In this document: piece by piece, positions 36,029 through 44,184 of the stretch | Numbering within the stretch: the first letter of the stretch is position 1 | How the letters are laid out: each line of letters opens with the position of its first letter | DNA from: Aurantiochytrium sp. KH105 | Lineage: Eukaryota > Sar > Bigyra > Thraustochytrida > Thraustochytriidae | NCBI GenBank assembly: GCA_003116975.1 | Contig: BGKB01000166.1 | Location: forward strand, 100,607 to 164,606 | DNA: 64,000 nt | Direction of reading: 5' to 3' | The notes under the pieces: generated by a model | Databases searched by the model: none | The model's input: the letters and a program-made list of their open reading frames with translations, nothing else | What the model was told of the DNA's origin: nothing | Translations under genes and position numbers: made by a program

Positions 36029-38860
36029 TCATGGAGCAAGCATCTGACGCGACTGTAATTCACGAGCCACAGAGACATTAAGAGCATTGTAAACGCTTTC
36101 CCACTGCCCGCTCGCCTTGAGTGCTTGCTTGCATGCCTCGAGGGCCTCGGCGCTTGCCTGCGCCAGCTCGGGTCCGGAGTCAGCGGTGCTCGAGCTCACA
36201 AGCATATTTGCGAAATAAGAAAAAGCGTCGCGCATGGCGGCAGGGTTCGCCCTCACGCAGGCAAGAAAACCAGACAGACAGTCGCAACGCTCGTCGTCCG
36301 GGATCTCGGCTTCTTCTTTGCTCATGCGCTTGAGTGCAATGCACCAAGCGCGAGCACAGCCGTCGAGATGGGGAGCGACAGCGTCGGCGCAATGAAGCGC
36401 AAAACGCCCGAGGGTGATCGCGGCATTGATCCGAATGCGGTCCTCCAGCGAGTCAGCCTGCAAAAGCAGCGCCATTCGCGCCACCGGCTCCTGCGCCAGT
36501 GTGCGCGCATTGGCTCCAAGCTGGAGCGCAAGGTGACCAAAGACCCATAATGCATTGCTGACAACGTGCACGGAAATGATGTCGTCGTCAGGCTCGATCA
36601 GGCAACGTGTCATGATTTGCACGAGTTGCGGCAAAATGGGTTCCATCGCATGAGGCAGGACCTTGATGAGCTCTCCGGAGAGCTCAATTGCCAGTTGAAG
36701 GGTGACCGCGTCGCGTACCTTGAAAAGCTGATGAAGGAGCGACATAAACTGGTCTGCATCCCAGAGCTCCGCAAAGGATTGCTCGAGGCCCTCCACAAAT
36801 GCGGAAAGCATCTCCATCGCATCGTACATAAAGTCCTTTTCAATATCGTCCGAAGTCAGACCCATATCCTCGCAGGTCATGAGCATAGTCAGCGCCTCCT
36901 CGATCCAGGTCATACAGCGGTTGTAAAGCGGGCGCGCAGCTATCCCAATGGCTGGGCCAATGGCGCGCTCAAGGCAAGCAAAGGTTTCCAAAAAGTTGAG
37001 CGCAAAGGTGTCGGTATTGTCCAGGCGCTCAAAGTCTTGCCAAAGAGGTGGCAGCACCACGCCAACCACATGCGGCTGCATCATGGATTCGGGCGCTGAT
37101 TCGCACAGGGTTCCAATCACGTCGAGCATGGACTTGCGGCTGTTGACCTGGTAAATCGCATACGCCTGCATCAAGGCCTGCGCCATATCTCCGACATACG
37201 GGCCAACGCGCTCGCCAGCAAACTCGATAAACGTGCTCAGCCCCGAACATGCCGCGTGTTGTACGTTCTTATTGCGGTCTGCCGTCGACTGAGTCAGTAC
37301 CAAAACGTATTCGCGGAAGAGGCCGTCACCTGGCTTCCCGGTACCGTCGACGGCAATGACCCATTGGGACAGCTTGCTCAGTGTCCAGAGCGTTGTGATG
37401 CGCAAGGGCGTCTCGCCGCTTCGTGCTTGTTGTACCAAGAATGGCACCAAGTTTGGCATGTGCGGGTCTAATGCGCCGTGGTAGGCCTCGCCCACGGCAC
37501 CAAGAGCCATGACGACCACTTCACGCGTGCGCCAATCGTTAGACGGCTGCAGACCTGCCTCCAACAGCGGAGCGAGAATTGGCAGAACTTGATTGCCATC
37601 GAGGATATCAGAAATTGCATTCAGCGCGCTTCCCGCAGACTTGCGAATGGTCCAGATACTATAGTACTTTTCATCGTCCTCATCATCGCCCTCGTCCTCG
37701 TCATCCTCGTCTTCGTTGTCGCCGTCGCCGCCGTTGTTGTCCTTGGTCTGCGAAGCGTCTCCGTCATGATCCTTGTCGACACCGTGCACGCTGGGGCGGA
37801 TATCCTGTTTACGATCGGGAACACTCGTGTCGTTCTCGTCATCATCAAAGCCCAACATCATGAGCTCCTCGTCCGAGTACTTCATTCGCCGCAAGAGGGC
37901 AGGCAAGAGACCTGCCAGATGGGGCTCCACGGCGCGCTGCGCCACGATGGGCTCTGCGCAGACTTCGTTCCAAAAGTCGCACGCCTCAAAAGCGACACTC
38001 TCGTCCTGATCGTCAATCGCGCTGAGCATAAACTGGGAAATTGAGTCGAGATGCTGGGCCAAAACGTCAAAACGGTTCGCGGCGGCGAGCAGCGTCAGCC
38101 CACGGCAAACCTCTTTACGCACGCCAGCTTCTGCGTCCTGCGCAAGAGCCGACCACTTTCCCAAGAGGTCCTCAGCGCGTGTCGACAAAAGAGGCGGAAG
38201 GGGGTCCAAGGACATGAGCTGATTCACGCTCTGAAGCGCGAGAATACGATACTTGCTCACAGGGTTCTCGAAATGCTGCATTAGAATTGGCAAAAAGGTC
38301 GGCAAAAAGGATCCTGACTCTGACTCGTCAACAAGCTGGTCCCCGCCCTCGTCGCACATTTCTTTGAGCAGTCGCAGAGCACCCGAGAAAACATTTTCGT
38401 CTTGCGTTTGTGTGAGCGCACTGTGCAAAAAGTTGAGCAGATCGGGCCATGCCTTGACTCCGCACAGCACCGCAATCGTAGAGGCCAAGGACTGCGCGGA
38501 TCTGCGCAGCACGGGGCTTGCATCTGTCAATTCCTGCAGCACGCTTCGTTGGACATGGGCTAGGCCGTCCGGCGTAGCGACATTGTTACGGACCCCGACG
38601 CGCACGGCCTTGAGTAGCACAAGGCTCGCCATTTGGCGTTGCGTCTCGCTGCTACCAAGCGCCTGTGACTCTGCAAACAAGTAGCTCAAGTACCGGACGA
38701 ACTCGGGCCTGTGCGCGAGCAGGTCCACCTCTTGCTGGATCTTGCGGTGCTCCTCGTTCGACAGGTCCGCTCGCTGTGTTGCCTCAAGAAGCTGCATGAG
38801 CTGCTGCAGGGTGCCCTCCTCGGGCGCCCATCCGCCCCCAAGGGCGCACGCCACCACCAT
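36029..38860 (-). CDS. TNPO1: Transportin (karyopherin beta-2)
   Basis: 943 residues from the ATG at 38860. It is a HEAT-repeat nuclear import receptor for PY-NLS cargo such as hnRNPs, released by Ran-GTP. The N-terminus (WAPEEGTLQQLMQLLEATQ) aligns with the start of transportin-1, which supports this ATG. The acidic H8 loop (DNEDEDDEDEGDDEDDEKY) precedes a HEAT unit typical of transportins, with RITTLWTLSKLSQWVI. The open frame continues upstream through ten Gln codons to a GTG; see the CAG repeat. Single exon. Confidence 0.95.
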   Translation of the reverse strand: MVVACALGGGWAPEEGTLQQLMQLLEATQRADLSNEEHRKIQQEVDLLAHRPEFVRYLSYLFAESQALGSSETQRQMASLVLLKAVRVGVRNNVATPDGLAHVQRSVLQELTDASPVLRRSAQSLASTIAVLCGVKAWPDLLNFLHSALTQTQDENVFSGALRLLKEMCDEGGDQLVDESESGSFLPTFLPILMQHFENPVSKYRILALQSVNQLMSLDPLPPLLSTRAEDLLGKWSALAQDAEAGVRKEVCRGLTLLAAANRFDVLAQHLDSISQFMLSAIDDQDESVAFEACDFWNEVCAEPIVAQRAVEPHLAGLLPALLRRMKYSDEELMMLGFDDDENDTSVPDRKQDIRPSVHGVDKDHDGDASQTKDNNGGDGDNEDEDDEDEGDDEDDEKYYSIWTIRKSAGSALNAISDILDGNQVLPILAPLLEAGLQPSNDWRTREVVVMALGAVGEAYHGALDPHMPNLVPFLVQQARSGETPLRITTLWTLSKLSQWVIAVDGTGKPGDGLFREYVLVLTQSTADRNKNVQHAACSGLSTFIEFAGERVGPYVGDMAQALMQAYAIYQVNSRKSMLDVIGTLCESAPESMMQPHVVGVVLPPLWQDFERLDNTDTFALNFLETFACLERAIGPAIGIAARPLYNRCMTWIEEALTMLMTCEDMGLTSDDIEKDFMYDAMEMLSAFVEGLEQSFAELWDADQFMSLLHQLFKVRDAVTLQLAIELSGELIKVLPHAMEPILPQLVQIMTRCLIEPDDDIISVHVVSNALWVFGHLALQLGANARTLAQEPVARMALLLQADSLEDRIRINAAITLGRFALHCADAVAPHLDGCARAWCIALKRMSKEEAEIPDDERCDCLSGFLACVRANPAAMRDAFSYFANMLVSSSTADSGPELAQASAEALEACKQALKASGQWESVYNALNVSVARELQSRQMLAP

Positions 38861-38888
38861 CGTGACCAAGCTCCTGTTGTAGCCGCTG

Positions 38889-38891
38889 CCT

Positions 38892-38925
<34 letters not shown>
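38889..38925 (-). repeat. CAG/CTG repeat just upstream of the transportin ATG
   Basis: Ten glutamine codons (minus strand) in frame with, and upstream of, the transportin ATG, with no stop between. It is probably in the 5' leader, but could be translated from a non-AUG start. The 503-base divergent region 38861-39363 otherwise shows GTACGTATAC palindromes at ~39148-39170. Confidence 0.85.
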
Positions 38926-38926
<1 letters not shown>

Positions 38927-39363
38927 CTTCTGCCGCACGTCCCCGGGACGATTGATGCACAGCTCTTGCTGCTCGCGTCGTGGCCACCCGCCGGCTTCCC
39001 GTGACCTGAATTTATAGTCGCCGGACTAGTCCTAAAACTAGTTTGGCATTTATGACGAAAAAAGATCAACGACAACGGCATCATCCGAGTCGTCGTGGCC
39101 AGAAAGGAGTCTCAGTCACATCACCATCTTGTACTTATGTAGGCCTGTACGTATACGTACGTATACGCCAGCCAAAAAACAGCACAGAATTAGCTGATCT
39201 AGGAACTGCACGAGCAACAACAGCAGCAGCACTTACGTTTGTGTTGTAATAAAGCACCTAACGACCTGTCTTGTCTACAGTGGGCGTGGAGCTCGCTCGG
39301 TCCACGCGCAAGCAAAAGGAGAAACGTGTGGGTCTCTGTCTCTCTCCAGCGTCCTCCGCGACC

Positions 39364-39927
39364 ATGACAGCACCAACACCGGACGCAGAGAGCTCTGGTG
39401 CAGCAGCAGCAGCAACAACAGCAGCAGCAGTGACGGCAGGAGTCGGGGTCGTAAGCGCACCATCGACCGTCAACGAGCAAGATGCCGCCCAGACTGCGCA
39501 GGAGGACCAGGACAAAGCCGCCGAGGACTACGTGCGCTTCATGCGCAAGGAGCTCTGCCCCGAAGAAATGGTCAATGAGGATGGCACCTTGAACGAAGCG
39601 TACTTTCAACCAAAATCTGATGTTTCGGGCGTGGAGTGGGACGCGGACGCCCTCCAGGACCTGTACAAGGGCCTCGCGCAGATCGGTATCGGCGAATGGG
39701 CAAAAATCAAGGCCAAGTATCTCCCTCTTTGGGATGAGCTCGCCATTCGCTTTAAAACCTGTTTGCTCGTCGGCTCGCAGGACCTTTCACAGTACGAGGG
39801 TCGTAAGATGACCATCGAAGACCTTGAAGCAGCACGCACCCAAAATGAACAAGAAGCCAAACGCAACGGGACCTGGCACTATGGCGTCCGCGTCAGCTCA
39901 GCCTATGGATTGCAATTCAAGCCATAA
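39364..39927 (+). CDS. Small SANT/Myb-like protein
   Basis: 187 residues from the ATG at 39364 (GCGACCATGAC). The first ~55 residues are Ala/Thr/Glu-rich. The core has a Myb/SANT-like spacing of aromatic residues: LAQIGIGEWAKIKAKYLPLW, then AIRFKTCLLVGSQDLSQYEG. It resembles SANT units where a G-I-G-x-W-x-x-I helix is followed by RxKTxxLxGxQ. A nuclear or chromatin role is inferred and partner unknown. Shares a divergent promoter with transportin. Confidence 0.75.
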   Translation: MTAPTPDAESSGAAAAATTAAAVTAGVGVVSAPSTVNEQDAAQTAQEDQDKAAEDYVRFMRKELCPEEMVNEDGTLNEAYFQPKSDVSGVEWDADALQDLYKGLAQIGIGEWAKIKAKYLPLWDELAIRFKTCLLVGSQDLSQYEGRKMTIEDLEAARTQNEQEAKRNGTWHYGVRVSSAYGLQFKP

Positions 39928-40141
39928 TGTAATGTTTTACTGAAAAGAGTTTGAAGACTGGGCATCCTGGCGCCGTGTTGGCTCCACTCTTGTGCTTGCC
40001 CATTTTTTCTTTCGATGATTTTGCATCTCCTTGGCCTCTAGCAGCGTATAGTAGTACAAGGGTTCATGCAGGACAAGACGAACGGGCAACAAAGAACGAG
40101 TAATAACTTAGTTGGATCAAGGTGGGGAAAATTTAGACAAG

Positions 40142-41107
40142 CTATAATGATACTAAAGCCGCAGATGCCTGCGGAACTTCGTTTTCGGGATTGCTCTCCG
40201 CCAAGCTGGTTAAGTCCTTTTTATCTTGATCACCCTCGCTCTCGCTCTCGCTCTCGCTCTCGCTCTCGCGATCACGTGAAGCGGGACTTTCACCAGCGTT
40301 GTTCGATGAACCATCCAATGTTGTCGCCAGCATAGGGAAACGTTCCCCAACAGCACGAGCAGCCTGCCGCAAATACACCTCGGGGCCTCCGATCGAATTG
40401 TGCAGACCATGGCGCGCTGCAACGATGCGCAGAGCGCGCGCCAGGAATACGATGACCGCCACGCGAGCTGCAGAAGCCATGACGACCTTGCGGTGCCGCG
40501 GTCGGCCCGGCACGAGTGGCAATGAACCCGTGAGCATCGACAGCAAAGCCACGGGCCCATTAACAACAGGGGACTTGGAAGCAACCCAGGACAAAAGCAC
40601 AATCACTGCATCGAGGGTAGCGTCCTGCTTGAGCTTGGACAGCATGAGTCTCCCGAATTCGGCCCGATGGCTCTCGAGAATTTGTCGCTGTTCAGCGAGC
40701 TCGCGCTTGTACTCTTGAGCAAGCTGCTCGAGATGCCTTCGTTGGCCCTCGACTCTGCGCTCGAGCATTCCAATCGAATGTTCCTGCTCCTGGACTTGGG
40801 CACCCGTTTCTGCGAGGACCATGCCTTGGTCATCGACCTGGGTCTTGAGACAGACCAGAGCGCGCTCCCCGAGCGAAAGACGTTGGTCAAGCTCCTCTTG
40901 TCGGCGCGCGAGTCGCGCGTTCTCTGCTCGGTTCGATAGCCCGAGCATGACGCTGTACGCTCCTGCGCGCGTGCTCGCGAGCGCGAGCTCGCGTTGGGAC
41001 TTTTGGAATTCTGTCATGGCCGTCATCAGTTCTTGCCGCTTCGAGGCGACCACGAGCGACATGTTGTTGTCGCCGCTGCCGCCGCTCCTCCTGGCGCTGC
41101 CGCTCAT
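40142..41107 (-). CDS. Coiled-coil protein with C-terminal hydrophobic segments
   Basis: 321 residues from the ATG at 41107 (MSGSARRSGG); a later ATG at 41065 is possible. The longer open frame to 41344 starts with GTG and contains a GDGDGD run from (CCGTCG)n, so I exclude it. Residues ~15-180 form coiled coil. Two hydrophobic stretches follow (AVIVLLSWVASK...PVALLSMLTG and VAVIVFLARALRIV), suggesting a membrane hairpin. The tail has RESESESESESE from a hexanucleotide repeat. Family not recognised. Confidence 0.68.
   Translation of the reverse strand: MSGSARRSGGSGDNNMSLVVASKRQELMTAMTEFQKSQRELALASTRAGAYSVMLGLSNRAENARLARRQEELDQRLSLGERALVCLKTQVDDQGMVLAETGAQVQEQEHSIGMLERRVEGQRRHLEQLAQEYKRELAEQRQILESHRAEFGRLMLSKLKQDATLDAVIVLLSWVASKSPVVNGPVALLSMLTGSLPLVPGRPRHRKVVMASAARVAVIVFLARALRIVAARHGLHNSIGGPEVYLRQAARAVGERFPMLATTLDGSSNNAGESPASRDRESESESESESEGDQDKKDLTSLAESNPENEVPQASAALVSL
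40230..40268 (+). repeat. (CTCTCG)n coding hexanucleotide repeat
   Basis: About six CTCTCG units encode the alternating Ser-Glu tract of the minus-strand coiled-coil gene. Replication slippage would change its length in steps of two residues. Confidence 0.9.
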
Positions 41108-41259
41108 CTCCCTCCGCGGCGGCTCCCGCGCTGCGCGGCGCTCTTGCGCGCTCGGTCGACCCCGATGTCCTCGCCTCCGCGCGATGCCTGCCGCCCGCGG
41201 GCGCCCGGACGAGCGCCGCTTCTCGCGCGAGCAGCGCTGGCCTGGACCGCCGTCGCCGC

Positions 41260-41294
<35 letters not shown>

Positions 41295-41944
41295 CTCGGC
41301 TTCGCGGCGAGGTACCTCGCCTCCGAGTTCCGCTTCTGCACCAAGCTGGTCTGCGCGAGGCCGCCGACGGTCTTCGCCTCTGTGATGAGAGAGCTCGAAG
41401 ACGCGGACTCTCTCTTTCCCGAGCACTATACTACCAGTCTGTAGCAGTCACCACACGACCTAAACTTTCCTGGCACGCACGCATCTCCACATCGCAGTTT
41501 GGCCTGGCGGGCGAGACGAAACGCTCGTCCGGGCGGCACGGCACCGCTGCTTCGACTGCGCTTGACTCGACCCGCGCGGACGTGGCCGGCGAAGCCAGGT
41601 AGCCGGCCGGTCAGCCGGATGGGGTCTCCGGCGGCAACGAGTGGATGACCGGTAACTATGGTTGGGAACTCGCCGAGTGCACGGTCCTGGGGCGGCGGGT
41701 CGCTGTCGGCTGCGACGGGGGGATGACGATGGCCGACGCATCGCGCAGGGTGTGCAGGCGGTCATGTGTAATGATGGGACCCAAGCAACCAAGGCAAGTT
41801 GTTTTGTTCGCCGCTTTTTAGGTGTGACTTTGTCGTGAGAGCGACTCGGAGTGCGAAAGCTCGGTTAGTGTGTTACGCAGAGTTGGGAGGGACACAGGGT
41901 TAGCAGCTAGGGTACGGAAAGGAAATTTGACGAGGGCGTGCCGG

Positions 41945-41985
<41 letters not shown>

Positions 41986-42033
41986 CAGACAGACAGAGAG
42001 ACACGCCCAAGGCCAGCGGCAAGGACTTCTTGT
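41108..42033. other. Spacer with (CAG)n tract
   Basis: 926 bases between two minus-strand genes. It contains (CCGTCG)n at ~41252-41290 and about 12 CAG units at 41947-41984, followed by (ACAG)n. No gene seen. Confidence 0.6.
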
Positions 42034-42939
42034 TTATTTTCGAGGAGTGAGCATGAGCGCGTCCAGATAAGAGTTCACGAGCTGGAGCTGTTTGCGAATG
42101 GCAGCAGCTGCATTGCCAAATTTGCGGGCCTTGGCGAGCTCGTCGAGAGTCACGGAGAGACCAGCACATTGCGCCAGACGAAGTATGTGGGCGTGAATGT
42201 CCTCATCCGACGGACCAGGGGCCACCCATGTCCACCATATTGACTTGGGATTTGCACTCTCTCGCTCGTCCACCTTGGTGAGCTGCTCGGAGCCAGGAAC
42301 GTGTCCTCGCACCGCAACCAAGTACTCCGGCTTGAGCATGTGTAAATAGAGATGGTACTCGCACCGCAGACCAACAAATTTGTCAGAATGCTGACGCTCC
42401 ACCAATCGCAGGCAGCGCTTCGCAAACATTTTCTCATTGGCTGACGACATATCAACCTCTTCCCGTAACGCACGCCCACATGCGACGCGACTGTTCTCGC
42501 GCAAAGGATTGAACTTCTCTGACATGCCCGTGGCCTTGAGACGACACTCTTCCGTCATGGGTATCTTGGTGTGAAACATTTCCACAAGAATCTCTCCGGC
42601 GCTGGCGTCAAAGATAATAGGTTTGGCCACACTTACAATTCGCAAAGGTTCTCCGGCGTCTGATCTCGATATCACAGTCTCGCCTTTCTCCATCTCATCC
42701 AGCAAAAGACGCAGGTCGTTGTCCGACAGAGAAGCGAGGTCAAGGTACGCCTTGAGCTCCTCGATCGTGTCTCCGCGAAAAAACTCGCGCAAACCGGAGG
42801 ACGACCGCCCCGTAGACGACGACCTTCGTGATATCGCGCCTGTCAGCACCAAGGCGTCCGGAGCTGAGGCTACGTTATTCTGTGGCCATGTCAATCGTCG
42901 TCGCCGTGCTCCGCCTGCAAGAGCGCCAAAGATCCCCAT
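42034..42939 (-). CDS. Conserved-looking protein of unknown family
   Basis: 301 residues, ATG at 42939 (MGIFGALAGG). A basic, Ser-rich N-terminus (RRSSSTGRSSSG) is followed by helices (TIEELKAYLDLASLSDNDLR) and a mixed alpha/beta region (VSVAKPIIFDASAGEILVEM, LRCEYHLYLHMLKPEYLVAV). The C-terminus is helical and may pack as a coiled coil. MG at the start could be myristoylated, but the context is not a strong site. I do not recognise it. It shares a divergent upstream region with the large coiled-coil gene. Confidence 0.7.
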   Translation of the reverse strand: MGIFGALAGGARRRRLTWPQNNVASAPDALVLTGAISRRSSSTGRSSSGLREFFRGDTIEELKAYLDLASLSDNDLRLLLDEMEKGETVISRSDAGEPLRIVSVAKPIIFDASAGEILVEMFHTKIPMTEECRLKATGMSEKFNPLRENSRVACGRALREEVDMSSANEKMFAKRCLRLVERQHSDKFVGLRCEYHLYLHMLKPEYLVAVRGHVPGSEQLTKVDERESANPKSIWWTWVAPGPSDEDIHAHILRLAQCAGLSVTLDELAKARKFGNAAAAIRKQLQLVNSYLDALMLTPRK

Positions 42940-44184
42940 CGTGACCTGTTTTTGCTCGCTGCCGCGGCGGCGGCGCCGTCGCAGAGCGGTCGCGCTTTGT
43001 CAAGCGAGGTCCGCACCGTGGGAAACCTCAGCGCGACTCCCGGACACTGCCACCTTTTCTCGTCCTTTGCTGTGCTAACGCAGGAAGCGTCGTCCTGGCT
43101 GGCTTAGCTGCCCGGTGTGGCTGACCTGCTCAAGCTTGGGCGCAGCCAGTGCCGCGCACGTCTCGAAAGCTGCAGCACCTTGAGCTTTTCCTTCGTCGCC
43201 GGCCGACCGACCGACCGACCGACCGACTGACCGGACTTGAGTCGCTTTTGCTTTCGCCTCGCCTTTGCTTTCGTCCTCGATGGTAGAAGAAAAATCGAAA
43301 TCGAAATCAGTCTTGCTTTTGCAAACTAGACTTCGGCCTTGGTCTTGCACATTCGCAGTGACTTGCGGCCACCGTGATGATCACAAGACTCACGCACACA
43401 CAGCAGCGGAAACGCTATTCTGACTCGAGTCCTTGCAAGCGACTACGAGTACACACAACGTGGGAAAGGATGGGGAGAGGAGGGGGCAAGGGGGTGGGGC
43501 CACGGGCTAAACTTTATCTCTGCTCAAAGAAACAATCTGCTACTCATTATGAGATACCAAGGCGCGGCGAGCTGACCGCTTCTCTCTCTCTCTCTTACGA
43601 AGAATTAGTCTTGGAAACTGTGCAGCCCTCACCTCACAAAAATAGTCTTTTTCCCCTTCTCTCCTTCTCTCCTCCCTCATTCCCTCATTCCCTCCCTCCT
43701 TCCCTCCCTTCGCCCGCGCCGCGAAAAAGAGTCGCGCAGACTCCGGCTCGCCAGCTTGGATCGCACGTCCGAGTCCGCGCCGGTGAACGGTGCCAAGGCG
43801 CGCTCGCCGGCCAGCGACGCATAACGAGTCGCCGCTGGTTCCGCTAAATCGATCGACAAGGCAGCGCCGCGTCCGGTATTTCCTGCGCTCCTGAACGGAC
43901 CTTGGGCATAACCGATTGCGGCGTGGAGCGACTCCAGCCGCCCCTGCGCGCGCGTCTGCGCCGCCCGGGGAGGCGCGCGACCGGGCCAGAGGCTCCGGCA
44001 GCGTGACTTCTGGCGTTGAGCCGACTTTCTCGTGCTTCCACGTTGTCTAGAGGTCGAGAGAGCGATCCCCAGCGACCAAGGTCAACGCTGTTGCAGAGTA
44101 CTACGGGGCTATCAAACAAACGCAAGTAAGCGAGCAAGCGAGAGCAGACGACCGCTTTGCTGCGAGAAAGCAAAAGGCAAAAAC
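42940..44184. promoter_or_regulatory. Divergent upstream region with (CCGA)n
   Basis: 1,245 bases between divergent starts. 43198-43230 is (CCGA)n; 43585-43596 and 43660-43710 are pyrimidine-rich (TCTCTC, CTCCCTCATTCC repeats). Possible leader sequence of the 44185 gene. No separate gene seen. Confidence 0.5.

Noticed and set aside
40925-40945. tRNA T-arm-like CTCGG TTCGATA hairpin
   Set aside because: No matching acceptor, D or anticodon arms around it; inside a coding region.
41108-41344. N-terminal extension with GDGDGDGDG for the coiled-coil gene
   Set aside because: Starts with GTG and consists of a (CCGTCG)n repeat; the ATG at 41107 is preferred.
41947-41984. CAG tract as a poly-Gln coding sequence
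   Set aside because: No plausible gene frame covers it; it lies between two minus-strand genes.
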